A DNA stretch of 64,000 bases from Heliocidaris erythrogramma (taxonomy: Eukaryota; Echinodermata; Echinoidea; Camarodonta; Echinometridae). Positions 23,272-35,239 of this stretch are shown piece by piece; the stretch's first letter is position 1; each line of letters starts with the position of its first letter. The notes beneath the pieces are model-generated. The model did not search any database, had not been told where the DNA came from, and saw nothing but the letters and a program-made list of their open reading frames with translations. The DNA lies in assembly GCA_025617745.1 (NCBI GenBank), contig CM046856.1, positions 40,794,888-40,858,887 of the forward strand, read 5' to 3'. The position numbers and the translations under genes are program-made.

Positions 23272-23411
23272 GGTTGAAGTAACTCCAGGGAACTTGAACG
23301 CGTTGGAGCTCCCTGGAGTTACGGGTGAAGTAGACCGAAAATGCTGTCTCTCGTTCGTTAGGTCGTCTTAGCTAACGAACGAGAGACATAAGTTTCGGTC
23401 TACGGGTGAAG
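23272..23411. repeat. Two adjacent foldback hairpins separated by GGGTGAAG
   Basis: GGTTGAAG (23272-23279), hairpin 1 (23280-23322; TAACTCCAGGGA/TCCCTGGAGTTA), GGGTGAAG (23323-23330), hairpin 2 (23331-23403; TAGACCGAAA/TTTCGGTCTA and TGTCTCTCGTTCGTTAG with its inverse), then GGGTGAAG (23404-23411). The two exact 8-base repeats around hairpin 2 look like a target-site duplication around a 73-base foldback. Confidence 0.7.
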
Positions 23412-24542
23412 CTGCTGCAGCTGCTGTCATTGAAAAACAGATTGGAAGACTGGACTCTGAGTCTGATCTTTAATAGCTGAATCTTTTATTTTAGCTAGCT
23501 TATCCTTCTCTTCATGCCAAATTCGGAATACAGGCCAGGATACTCAAAATCGTCTTCGGCAAAGTGATCGTTGCAGATTGTACTCCACTCACTTGGCCGG
23601 CCCTTGCCACTCTGCCCGCGTGAGCTTTACATTTGCGACCCACAATTTCCGTAGATTTTCATCTTTAGGAAAATGATGTAGGTTTAGGGGTCTTTAGGGG
23701 TCTTGCTACAGCCCGCAACTATGCACCAATTAGGCATTATTGATGAAACTGTGTCCCAAAATCAAATTTATTGTGAGGAATTAAACACATGAAAATACGC
23801 AATGCAAATGGTCGATGCGGTGAATATCATGCTCGGCACCGGGCTGGGCCTGCCGGGGGCCTCCGGACGTTTTTTTACTCCCCTCCAAGTTCCGCCCAGG
23901 GCACGTGCCCTCTGCCCCCTTAGATGCGCCACAGAGGGGAGGGTGTGCTGGATACCCCTCCCAGCACACTTGACAATAATAGCTAGCTTTACAGTGCGAT
24001 ATATAATTTATAATTATTCGGGATAGAACAGTACAGCTATGTTTTACCAGGTTTGTGACGCGATTTCAATATTTTTTCCCCCTTTTCCTTATTTTCTGGT
24101 CCAGTCTGCCGTGAGTTTGCTTCAATAAATGGATAAATATACTTACAAAGTCAGATAACTTAACCAGTTTGTGGACGGCAGAAGGGCAATATGAAATCTG
24201 TAGGCTTATCGTATGTTCGTTCACAAAACCATAGCACAAAACCCCAAACCGCGAAAATACCGCCAAAAACCGGGGCGAAAACCCGCGTAAATTATACAAA
24301 ACTATTTCATGGAATTCAAGTGAAAAAAGCCCAATCCCACGGAAAATAGACCAAACAGACCACTGATAATGAAGATTCCCGAGATTATTGACAGCCGACA
24401 GCTGTTCGTTGGGCTCCTGACCCGTTCCCGAATACTGTCAAATTCAAAATTTGCTACCCTTTTCGAGAATCTTTTCTCATCACCCGTGAATTTGATACCC
24501 TTTTTTTCAGAATTTTCCTGTTTTTGATCCCCTAAACGAGAT
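23412..24542. other. Intron sequence, nothing recognised
   Basis: No gene is recognised. The stretch near 24440-24540 belongs to a dispersed family also seen at 8470-8600 (CCCTATTC, GATACCC words), which is the target into which the 24543-35544 foldback is inserted. Confidence 0.5.
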
Positions 24543-26328
24543 GGGGTCATCCCTATAGCTAGAAGGTCCGATAGTTAGCGGGTCCGATAGACCGACACCC
24601 AATAGATAGAAGGTTCGATAGACCGAATGTACGAGAGGGTCCAGTAGACAGAAGGTTCTATAGACCAAATTCGGCAGGAAGGTCCAATAGTCCGAAGGTT
24701 CTATAGATCGAATGACCAACGGGTCCGATAGTCAGAAGGTCCGATAGACCGACAATAAATACGTAAAAAGGGTAAATAGTGGATAAAATGAAAAGTGGGT
24801 AAAAAATAAGTGGTTAAAATAAGTGGGGGAGTTATGTTTTCAGATGTTTTCAAATGTGGGGAGGGGGCGGGAATACCCTCCCCTCCCACTTTTCATGCCT
24901 GAAAAGGGGGTTCCAACCAAAGAAAAAGCAAAAAATGAAGAGGTTGAAAAGGAAAGAAGGAAAGAAGGAAAGAAAAGAAAGCTAGGGAAAGAAGAGAAAA
25001 AGAAAAGAAATCAGAAAGGAAAGAGAAGAAAAGAAAAATTCGAAAACTTTGCTCTATAGCATTATTAGGGTTATTTACCAATGCCCATTATATTTTCATT
25101 ATTGATATTAGTTATTAAATATAATCGCCATATTTATGTATATATAAACCAATGCCAATTATATTAATAAGTCATATGCTTATGGAAGTTATTTGGTTTG
25201 CATCTTGAATCTCTAGCTAATATTATGCTATTTTTCTACTCAAAGAATGCTAGCAACATAACTGAAAGGAACCGAGTAGCAAGGGGCTAAAGAGATGAAT
25301 TTTCAGAAATAATGGCCTGTGACAATAGACTCTTCCCAATATGAGAACGGAATAACTATACGCTAGAACATATTCTCAGGATACAAAATTCTTTTTTTCT
25401 CTCTCTCTCTCGTTCGCTCGCTTTGCTCGCTCATACAATCAAGAAACTAGGCCTAGATTATTTACTACAATAAATCAATGTACCTAGTACCTATTTGCTA
25501 GTCTTCCGACTACGCAAGCCATTTGAGTAATTAAAGTCACGACAGTGCATATACCCCCCCTAGGATCACGCCTTCCTCTCTGCACGTACGCATGACGCGC
25601 GCACACAATCCTCCTCTTTCCTTCTCGCAGCCTAAAGAGTTGCAGCTAAGTCACTATCTTGCGCAAAAATTCAGAGTTTGCTACTCTTTTAGCGCGTTTT
25701 GGGGTGACTTTTGCCAATATTTCCGTCCTAGACTTGTTTATTATCTGATTTACTGCAATAAATCATATATACCTACCTATTATGCCTGTAGTCTTGACTA
25801 CGGGACCCCTTCGAGAATTTAACACACATGAGTCACAATATTGTGCGCACCCCCCGTAATCCTATTGTCCCCTTCGCCACTCACGCGCGTCAACACGCTA
25901 CGGCCATCTTCCTCTTTCTTGCCCCCGACGAGATAGGACGTATAGTCACAGCGCTCCTGAAATCAGGTCGTATAGTATCTTTTAGGTGCGCTTTTTCGCA
26001 CATTTAAAGCACTTTTAGGTACCTATATTCGCTTAGATTATAGTACTGTGTGTTTTAGTAGTCACTTTTGCCGATTGCAAGGGATTTTTGATATCCTTTT
26101 CTTGGCATTTATTTTTCCCTTTCACGGTCAGCCCCACGTAGATATTTCTGTGTGTTTGCGGGTGTTTCCGTTTGTCACCGAGCCTTTGGGTTCGGTGTTT
26201 GTTCTTACGGTTTTTTGGCTGTGAAAATCTTTTGTACGTATCTCCCAAATAAATTTTACTCTTATTTTACTGCATTCAGTTGAAGTATTTCTTATTTCGA
26301 AAAGTATACTTTGTCTGTTTTATTGCAG

Positions 26329-26459
26329 TGGTATGAATTCGGAAGAAGCAGCTAGGTCACGGAGACCTGCTTCTTCCGAAGAGTCGTCTAGCAAGACGAC
26401 TCGGCCTTCCAGAACTCTCCCGAGTACTTCGGTACATGGGGGAGGGAGGAGGGCTAAGG
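26329..26459 (+). other. Exon-like cassette in the C-type 5' region of D (131 nt; second copy 28541-28671)
   Basis: The acceptor TCTGTTTTATTGCAG ends at 26328 and the donor AAGG|GTAAGT is at 26460-26465. ATG at 26333 begins the gag-like frame. Hairpins: GGAAGAAGCAG/CTGCTTCTTCC (26341-26377), GAGTCGTC/GACGACTC (26381-26402), and CTCCC-GTAC-TTCG-GTAC-GGGAG (26417-26444). Confidence 0.65.
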
Positions 26460-26865
26460 GTAAGTTGCCTAGTGGTGTTTCCTTGCAGAGTTTGCCAGTC
26501 TCGGAGCTTGCGGCTTCGGGACGGGTGGCGTTAACTGAATCGGGATTGTCAACTCCGAAGCCCGTGGTTTCGGGGTGGGTGGCATCAGATTCTAGTGGTT
26601 TGGATATCTAACGAATCCAATCCCCCGGTCGCTGAGACCAGAGGGGGGGGGGGCGGTTGTTTCCCGTACGGTAATGTCACTCGCTCTGATCCGTTAGGGG
26701 AGACGCGCCCCACTACTGCAGGGCAACCCACGGGCTTAGTCCATGTTGGTCTGGGTTCTCAAACCCTAGCCCCCGGCAAACGCCATATGGGGGAACGAGT
26801 ACTTCCTGGGCTGTCTACATTGCCAGCTAATGGGAATGCTCGAGCTAACAATTATGGACGCTCTT

Positions 26866-27180
26866 CGGAGCAACAGGTGTTTTCACCTGAGTGCGTGACT
26901 ACTAGTGCTCCCCTATTGCTGCTTTCGAGCGGTCCAATAGCGGGTTCACACGCCTTTAGTAGTCATCGGGCACATACCGAGTCATCTCGGTCTGCCCACG
27001 CACTGGGAGCTTTTAGCTCCCAACCCATGGCTACTGCATCTTCTTGCTTAGCCAATATGGGTGATTTGGGCGATTCTCTAGGCTTACGCCATGAGCGCTC
27101 CAATCCCTTTTTGGGAAGTGAACGTCCCTCCGCGGAGGGATCGGTTCGTGTTTCCGAAGTGGCTTCGGAGATCCGAACGA
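26866..27180 (+). other. Hairpin chain in the gag-like region of D (second copy 29078-29392)
   Basis: Same order of stems as C. GCTC-TTCG-GAGC, CAGGTG-tttt-CACCTG and CCGAG-tcat-CTCGG are unchanged. CTATTG-CTGCT-ttcg-AGCGG-CAATAG has a G:T pair where C has G:C. TGGGAGC/GCTCCCA (27004-27022) replaces C's TGGGTG/CACCCA with paired changes. TCCCTCCGCGGAGGGA is a longer perfect palindrome than in C. CCGAAG-tgg-CTTCGG is kept. Confidence 0.7.
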
Positions 27181-30100
27181 ATCCGATTAAGCGTTCTAAC
27201 AAAAGGGTTTCGGCTACGACTCTTGTCGAGCCAGCCAAGAAAAAGGCCAAGAAGAGGGCAAAAAGTGGCAAGGCTTTGCCGGCCTCTTGCCCGTCTGGCC
27301 TGGCTAACCCAGCTAGCTCCTCTCAAGCTGACATGTTCAGCATGATGCGGGCTTTTGCTCAGAATGCCAATTATATTAATAAGTCATATGCTTATGGAAG
27401 TTATTTGGTTTGCATCTTGAATCTCTAGCTAATATTATGCTATTTTTCTACTCAAAGAATGCTAGCAACATAACTGAAAGGAACCGAGTAGCAAGGGGCT
27501 AAAGAGATGAATTTTCAGAAATAATGGCCTGTGACAATAGACTCTTCCCAATATGAGAACGGAATAACTATACGCTAGAACATATTCTCAGGATACAAAA
27601 TTCTTTTTTTCTCTCTCTCTCTCGTTCACTCGCTTTGCTCGCTCATACAATCAAGAAACTAGGCCTAGATTATTTACTACAATAAATCAATGTACCTAGT
27701 ACCTATTTGCTAGTCTTCCGACTACGCAAGCCATTTGAGTAATTAAAGTCACGACAGTGCATATACCCCCCCTAGGATCACGCCTTCCTCTCTGCACGTA
27801 CGCATGACGCGCGCACACAATCCTCCTCTTTCCTTCTCGCAGCCTAAAGAGTTGCAGCTAAGTCACTATCTTGCGCAAAAATTCAGAGTTTGCTACTCTT
27901 TTAGCGCGTTTTGGGGTGACTTTTGCCAATATTTCCGTCCTAGACTTGTTTATTATCTGATTTACTGCAATAAATCATATATACCTACCTATTATGCCTG
28001 TAGTCTTGACTACGGGACCCCTTCGAGAATTTAACACACATGAGTCACAATATTGTGCGCACCCCCCGTAATCCTATTGTCCCCTTCGCCACTCACGCGC
28101 GTCAACACGCTACGGCCATCTTCCTCTTTCTTGCCCCCGACGAGATAGGACGTATAGTCACAGCGCTCCTGAAATCAGGTCGTATAGTATCTTTTAGGTG
28201 CGCTTTTTCGCACATTTAAAGCACTTTTAGGTACCTATATTCGCTTAGATTATAGTACTGTGTGTTTTAGTAGTCACTTTTGCCGATTGCAAGGGATTTT
28301 TGATATCCTTTTCTTGGCATTTATTTTTCCCTTTCACGGTCAGCCCCACGTAGATATTTCTGTGTGTTTGCGGGTGTTTCCGTTTGTCACCGAGCCTTTG
28401 GGTTCGGTGTTTGTTCTTACGGTTTTTTGGCTGTGAAAATCTTTTGTGCGTATCTCCCAAATAAATTTTACTCTTATTTTACTGCATTCAGTTGAAGTAT
28501 TTCTTATTTCGAAAAGTATACTTTGTCTGTTTTATTGCAGTGGTATGAATTCGGAAGAAGCAGCTAGGTCACGGAGACCTGCTTCTTCCGAAGAGTCGTC
28601 TAGCAAGACGACTCGGCCTTCCAGAACTCTCCCGAGTACTTCGGTACATGGGGGAGGGAGGAGGGCTAAGGGTAAGTTGCCTAGTGGTGTTTCCTTGCAG
28701 AGTTTGCCAGTCTCGGAGCTTGCGGCTTCGGGACGGGTGGCGTTAACTGAATCGGGATTGTCAACTCCGAAGCCCGTGGTTTCGGGGTGGGTGGCATCAG
28801 ATTCTAGTGGTTTGGATATCTAACGAATCCAATCCCCCGGTCGCTGAGACCAGAGGGGGGGGGGGCGGTTGTTTCCCGTACGGTAATGTCACTCGCTCTG
28901 ATCCGTTAGGGGAGACGCGCCCCACTACTGCAGGGCAACCCACGGGCTTAGTCCATGTTGGTCTGGGTTCTCAAACCCTAGCCCCCGGCAAACGCCATAT
29001 GGGGGAACGAGTACTTCCTGGGCTGTCTACATTGCCAGCTAATGGGAATGCTCGAGCTAACAATTATGGACGCTCTTCGGAGCAACAGGTGTTTTCACCT
29101 GAGTGCGTGACTACTAGTGCTCCCCTATTGCTGCTTTCGAGCGGTCCAATAGCGGGTTCACACGCCTTTAGTAGTCATCGGGCACATACCGAGTCATCTC
29201 GGTCTGCCCACGCACTGGGAGCTTTTAGCTCCCAACCCATGGCTACTGCATCTTCTTGCTTAGCCAATATGGGTGATTTGGGCGATTCTCTAGGCTTACG
29301 CCATGAGCGCTCCAATCCCTTTTTGGGAAGTGAACGTCCCTCCGCGGAGGGATCGGTTCGTGTTTCCGAAGTGGCTTCGGAGATCCGAACGAATCCGATT
29401 AAGCGTTCTAACAAAAGGGTTTCGGCTACGACTCTTGTCGAGCCAGCCAAGAAAAAGGCCAAGAAGAGGGCAAAAAGTGGCAAGGCTTTGCCGGCCTCTT
29501 GCCCGTCTGGCCTGGCTAACCCAGCTAGCTCCTCTCAAGCTGACATGTTCAGCATGATGCGGGCTTTTGCTCAGAATCAGGGTTGGTCCTTGTACTGGTA
29601 CTTCAACCCTGACTTCTGTCCCTATTCAGGGGTCTGACTTTGAGACTAATCAGCCTTTTGTGTTGGAATCGTCTTTGTCTGAGTCGGTTTCGCACGTGCC
29701 TCCTATTCCCGCGGCCCTTGGGGCACCGCTGGGCGAGGAGACTTTCGTTGAACCATGCGGGGCTCTGCCTGCTGAGGCCTTTGTTAGCGTTCCTTTGTCT
29801 CTTTCCACTCGGGTGGAACCAGATTTGGAGGTGGCCTCTCAAGCTTCGTTTTTGAATCGCTTGGGCAGGCGGAGTCTCAATCGCTCGCCCTCTGTGGGGT
29901 GGAAGCGATTGCTTTGTTATCCAGATATCTCTCTGAATTTTAGTCATCCAAGGGTAGATCGATTTCAACCATACGTGGCTATCGTTCGGCTATTGCCGCC
30001 GTCCACGTTGGTTTTGCTGATGGTTCGGGAGTCTCCAACTCCCCTCTTTTGGCTAGGTTGACTCGCTCCTTCTTCTTACAGCGTCCATCAACTCGTAGCC

Positions 30101-31251
30101 TGACTCCATCTTGGAGTCTACCCAAGGTCCTTGACGTGCTTGCGAAGCCACCTTTTGAACCTTTGGGTAAAGCGTCCTTTCACCATGGTACACCGTCGCT
30201 TGGTCTTCCACCACTTGGTCTAATTACCAGTTCGTCGAACTTCAAGTGGTCTAACTTCATTTTGTCTACAACCAGTTTGTCTACTTACCATTTCGTCCAA
30301 TTTCCATTTGGCCTAATAACCAATTCGTCTAATACCCAGTTTGGCTAACCCCATTTAGTCTAAAACCCATTTGGGCTAATTTTCACTTCGGCTAATTTTC
30401 ACTTCGTCTAATTCCGAATAGTCTGTCATTTTGTCTACAAGCCACATAGTCTAATATCCATTTGGGCTACACCTACTTTGGCTCATACCATATGGTCTAC
30501 CTATCATTTGGCCCAATTCCATTTAGTCTAACAACCAGTTGGGCTACTTATCATTTAGTCTAACTGTCATATGGTCTAATGACCATTTGGTATAATATCC
30601 AATTCGTATAATAATCAGTTAGGCTACTAATCTTTTGGTCTAATTTCATATAGTCTAATGACCATTTGGTCTAATTACTTTTTATTCTTCTGGCCATTTA
30701 GTAGCAAGTTGAGAAAGGAAATTTTAAAACAGATGAAAATTCAAAGAGGTCATCTACGTAAATGTGCATTAAAAGAGTTATTCACCTTGCTGTTGCTTAT
30801 ATCTATATCAAGATCAGATCAGTATCCCTACATTTTATATATTAATTATTTAATTTATTAAAATCAATTATTTAGTATTATTTTTTTAGTAATCAAAACA
30901 TTCATATAGGTCCCCTCTTCCTTTCATGACTTAAGTAGAAGAACGTGATTTTGTATTGCACTTTGAATTATGTTTGTTGGGTTGATAATCTGTTAATATT
31001 CATGTTTCTTATTTGATATATGATCGGTGGCGTAGCTAGGATTTTTTTACAAGAGGGGCAAATTCTGCTTGAAGACTGAGATCCGTATTTATTTCTTCTC
31101 GCCAGCCCTCCGAAACTGTTTCCCCAGGTCTCGCCAAGTTCCTACTCAAAGGTGTAACGCTGTTGTCATATCAAGAACTAAATATTCTGTCATTAAGCTT
31201 CTCTGATTCTTTTGAGCTATGCAAGCTGCTATTTTCAGGGGCGGCGTTACA

Positions 31252-31253
<2 letters not shown>

Positions 31254-31290
<37 letters not shown>
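31254..31290. repeat. Poly-G tract
   Basis: A run of about 37 G inside the second foldback element. Proline-rich frames read from the other strand here are not genes. Confidence 0.9.
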
Positions 31291-31292
<2 letters not shown>

Positions 31293-31395
31293 GCCCGCTA
31301 TGATATTTCAAGTGACGTAAAAGAGAGATAGACAGTTTGAGAGAGAATAAAAATGAAAAAGATAAGGAGAAGAAGAAAGAAAAAGAAAGAAAAGT

Positions 31396-31456
31396 ATGCA
31401 ACTACTACTATTATTATTATCATTATTATTATTATTATCATTATTATTATTAATAT
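31396..31456. repeat. ATT/ATC microsatellite
   Basis: Tandem TTA/CTA/TCA trinucleotides over about 60 bases. Confidence 0.9.
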
Positions 31457-31607
31457 TTGTTCATCTAAAACTTAAAATCAACTCGCTCGTTGGCTGGGGG
31501 CACAATGCCCCCACCTTTCCAAGTACCCAAAAATTTTCTCCTGCTTCCCACAAAAATGCGCTCTTTATACTTCACTGCCTTCTTTTTCTTCTTTTAAAGG
31601 GATCGAC

Positions 31608-31923
31608 AAGTCGCAATCTATGGGGGCTTTTACAGTTGGCTGCTCCTTTCTCTGGATCAAAGGTCAAAGCGACTTCAATTTATCGTGCGCAGCGAATAAA
31701 AGTTCGCACAGTGACCCAAATTTGAGTAAACAAGATCGCCCGTTCTTTATTCCAGTATTTGAATCTCATTGGTCGGTTGCGTATGGAGGGATTCGAGTTA
31801 ACGATCGCGCGAGGAATCCTGCAATAACATTCATTCGGTAGCGCACGATTGGACCTGATTGTATCCGAATTTGCCCGAGTCAGGCCAACTGGTCAGGCCC
31901 ATGGATTACGACTTGCCACTCCC
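31608..31923. repeat. TTAA-type MITE, decayed copy
   Basis: It matches the MITE at 62583-62909 over its length. The left end is TTAA|AGGGATCGACAAGTCGCAATC; the right end ATTACGACTTGCCACTCCC has lost its TTAA. It lies inside foldback element 30187-33534. Confidence 0.8.
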
Positions 31924-34506
31924 AATTGCAACTTTAAGGCAGTGGCGTATCTAGGTATTTTATGACGCCCTGGGCAAACAGTAAATTTGCGCCACCTAGT
32001 CAAGTCAAATTATGTTATGCGAGGAAGCGAAGGGACCGAGCAGTAATATATTTTTTTAATTATTTTTTTTTTACCCTCCCACATGGTTCCTTTATTCATC
32101 ATCAACATAACAATTTTTACAAAAGATCGTGTATATATATATATATATATGTTGTTTTTTCCATGATTTGTACTGTAAATACTTAAAACAATAAAGTATA
32201 CCATAATATAACAAAATATGCAGCCGCACAGCGGTGATAGTTTGACAAAATATATGTTGTGTACAAGAATAATATATTACGTACAAAACAGGCAAAGAGA
32301 ACATAAACCTTCAGAATCATTGGCAGAAATTAAACCATTTTTTATCTTCTTCAAGATTTATCTTTATACTTTTCCATATATCATAATATGTTTTGATAGC
32401 TGTCTAAACTTCTTCAAACCTTGGTAATTGACTTTTACATTTAGCTGAAAATATTTCTTTTTTTTACAACGATTGAGATACAGTTAAAAGCGTTATTATG
32501 ACTTCCATTCAATCCAAACAATTTATTTTGGTGTGTGAGTTTGTTATATATCGGTTTTCAGGGGCGAATCTACCGTTTTTCCAGGGGGGGGGGGGTTGGG
32601 TTGACTCAACCAGGGGCGGATCCAGGATTGGAAAAATTCGCTCAGTGGGGGGGGGGGGGTCCAGTTTCCCTCCATAATTCCCTGACAAGCCAAAAAAAGT
32701 CCACAAGCCGGCGATGTCCGCGAGCCGCGTAGCCGATTTTTTTTTTGGTTGCTATTTTGAACCCCCGTAAGTGATGATTTCCTGGCATCTACTAACGCAA
32801 TGGAGACCATAAAAAGCAGTCCTGTGATATAGGAACATACTGTGTGGGTCTGGATATATCATGATGGGGTTTTTCTATGGACATTAAATTTTTACTTGGC
32901 AGCCGAAGGGGGGGGGGGGGGGGCAAATGCTCCCATGCCCCCTTGGTGCAGCCACTGCCCCCTAGGCCCTTTCAAAAAGCTCTGGCCAGGATTAACCTGT
33001 CCAGGGATGGCCAAAAAAATGACGCACAGTGTTGTTGGTAGGCGCGTAGACGAAAAGGGAATAGCCCAACAGGCACTTAGCCTTAGTGATAATTAGACAA
33101 AATGATGTTTAGACAAATTGGCATTTAGACCAACTGACAATTAGACTAAATGGGAAATGGACTAAATGAAAGTTAGACCAACTGCACATTAGACCATATA
33201 AATGCCATGTAGACCAAATGGATACTAGACCAAGTGGATTTGAGACAAAATGCATGTAGACGAACTAGTTTTAGACTGACTGGGAATTAGACAAACTGAC
33301 ATTAGACAAACTGGTAGTAGACCAAGTGACAACAAAATAAAGTAGACGAAATGGTAATTAGACCAAATGATAATTAGACCAAGTGATAATTAGCCGAAGT
33401 GGCCATTAGACCTTCTGGTTATTAGACCAAGTACAAATTAGACCAAATGAAGAGTGGACCAAAAGGGTTTAGCCCGAATGAAGGTAGCCCATCTGGAAAT
33501 TAGACCAAGTGGTTTTAGCCCAAGCGTGCATAAACCTTTCACCATTTAACGGTCAAGACGCTATTTTTAGTCGCTATTGCATCGGCACAGAGGAGGAGTA
33601 CTCTTCATGCTCTGTGTATAACACCGGGTCACATCCGTTGGGAAAACCATGGTGTGCGACTTATACCCAAGCCCTCCTTTATTGCAAAAAATCAGACTGC
33701 TTCCTCTGGACCAGTTGAGATTTTTCTTAGACCGCTGGCGGACCATTCCTCAGTGCAGGAGGATAAGGTCTGGTGTCTGGTGAGGGCCTTGAAATGGTAT
33801 TTAGATAGGACTAAGACTCTTCGTAAGAGTGATCAGCTTTTTGTCATCACTCGAGAGCCCTTTCCCCCGCTTCCAGAGAATCCATTTCTAGATGGATAGT
33901 CGAAGCGATCCAGGCAGCTGGGCCGGAGGCCCTATTGAGTGATGGGAAGCCCCGTGCTCACGATACCAGGGGCATCAGTGCCTCTTGGGCTCTTTTCCAA
34001 GGGGTGCCCCCTAGTGGACATTATGAGGGCAGCCTACTGGCGCTCCTCCACGTCCTTCACATCTTTTTATTTAAAAGATGTTCTGTCTGAAGAGTCTTTT
34101 TCTAACAAGACGTTGCAAGCTGCAACGTCATCCTTGGGTTCCTGTTGACCTTCCTCTTGGGACATGCCCCCCATTTGAATCTGTGCTGGTCTAGCAAATA
34201 GGTAGGTACATTGATTTATTGTAGTAAATCAGTAAAATCAGAATTGATTTTATTATTTGCTAGATAAATCTATGTACCTACCTATGTCCCACCCTCCTAC
34301 CCAACTCCTTGCGTAGCAACATGTCAAAGTTTGTCTGAGGCTGCTCGTAAAGAGGAGGATTGTGTGCGCGCGTCATGCGTACGTGCACAGAGGAAGGCGT
34401 GATCCTAGGGGGGGTATATGCACTGTTGTGACTTTAATTACTCGAATGGCTTGCGTAGTCGGAAGACTAGCAAATAGGTAGATACATAGATTTATCTAGC
34501 AAATAA

Positions 34507-35239
34507 TAAAATCAATTCTGATTTTACTGGTTTCTTGGAGCAAGCACCTCTTACGTCCTGCAGCAACAAGAAGCCAGAATATCATAATATTCGGGCAGTG
34601 AGGTATCCGACTATTCTCGAATTATCAAAATATCACCTGACAACCCTAAAAAAAATATGGAAACACCCCCCCCCCCCTCCCCTCCCAAGAAGGTGGTAGG
34701 GCATAATTGAAACAATTTCATTTTTATTGGTCAGAATCTTTTGTTGTCAGAATCTTATCTTTGGTTACTTTTAATGAAAATTCAACTATAAAGTGTGCAC
34801 CCCATTTCTTTGTTTAAAGCTGCCCTTTCCTCAGCTTGCTCCACTAGAAAAAAAATACTTCGGGCATGATGGGCCTCGGGGCTTTAGTGTGCACCATATA
34901 ATTAGATTTCCATGTTTCAAAAAATGGTCAGCGTTCCCCATTGCCAATACATCGGTTTAGTGGCAAAATTAACCGGGGGCTGAGCTGCATGGGTGGACCA
35001 CCCCCGCCCCACAGTGATGATGATGATGCTCTGATAAAAATACTTTTAACATGTTGAAAATGTATAAAACAAAACTTTAAAATAAGTTCCCCATTTTTTT
35101 TTGGGGGGGGGGGAGGGTGGGCCTACAGGCCTAGCATCGGTTTATTACAATACACATATAAGAAGATAAGGCATTACCCTTTTCCTTTTATGAGATAAAA
35201 CTATTAAAAACTTATTGTATCCACTTATTTTACCTTTTT
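34507..35239. other. Interior of foldback 24543-35544, right side
   Basis: No gene is recognised. It contains short C- and G-runs near 34670 and 35105. Confidence 0.5.

Larger units (their letters stand above)
25151..29574. repeat. 2212-bp tandem duplication, nearly identical copies
   Basis: Copy 1 is 25151-27362 and copy 2 is 27363-29574. I noticed a single difference (26237 A versus 28449 G) while reading. The unit starts in non-DIRS sequence (AATGCCAATTATATTAATAA) and ends inside the DIRS gag-like region (GCTTTTGCTCAG). Three bases, AAT, are shared at the breakpoints (25151-25153, 27363-27365, 29575-29577). It is either a very recent duplication by a microhomology mechanism or an assembly artefact. 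Confidence 0.9.
30187..33534. mobile_element. Second foldback element, inserted in DIRS D, with 11-bp target duplication
   Basis: CCTTTCACCAT is repeated exactly at 30176-30186 and 33535-33545, and the DIRS recombinase sequence continues across it. The left arm (30187 to about 30690) is about thirty degenerate iterations of a 15-20-base word (TTTGGTCTAATNNCCA and variants with CGTCTA, AGTCTA, GGCTAA). The right arm (about 33090-33534) carries the inverse (TGGNNATTAGACCAAA). Both ends share ACCACTTGGTCTAATT near the tip. The interior has no transposase; it holds a TTAA MITE, a G-run at 31254-31290, an ATT microsatellite and short MITE pieces. TU/FB-like, possibly Mutator-derived (inference). 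Confidence 0.85.
25461..34506 (+). mobile_element. DIRS-type fossil D, a mosaic of two DIRS families
   Basis: Parts: the family-D terminal repeat and leader (25461-25748, TTTACTACAATAAATCAATG ... GTACCTATTTGCTAG; duplicated at 27673); a family-C type 5' end, leader and gag-like region starting at 25749 (duplicated at 27961) and running to about 29945; tyrosine recombinase parts (29951-30186 and 33546-34146); then the family-D 3' end (34147-34506). The 3' end carries the inverse of D's first ~190 bases (for example CGTGATCCTAGG and GTCGGAAGACTAGCAAATAG). No RT or RNase H was recognised. It is hit by a 2212-bp tandem duplication and by foldback 30187-33534. It is broken, with many disruptions. 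Confidence 0.85.

Noticed and set aside
24823-25059. Lys/Glu-rich reading frame
   Set aside because: It is a purine-rich low-complexity stretch (GAAAGAAGG iterations) with no family features.
30187-30700. Possible CRISPR-like array of regularly spaced words
   Set aside because: The words are degenerate, adjacent without unique spacers, and have an inverted counterpart at the other end of a transposon with a target duplication. It is a foldback arm in animal DNA.
31171-31401. Proline-rich reading frame on the minus strand
   Set aside because: Produced by the poly-G tract at 31254-31290.
32127-32152. Possible promoter TATA box in a TA run
   Set aside because: Simple (TA)n microsatellite inside a foldback interior with no gene downstream.
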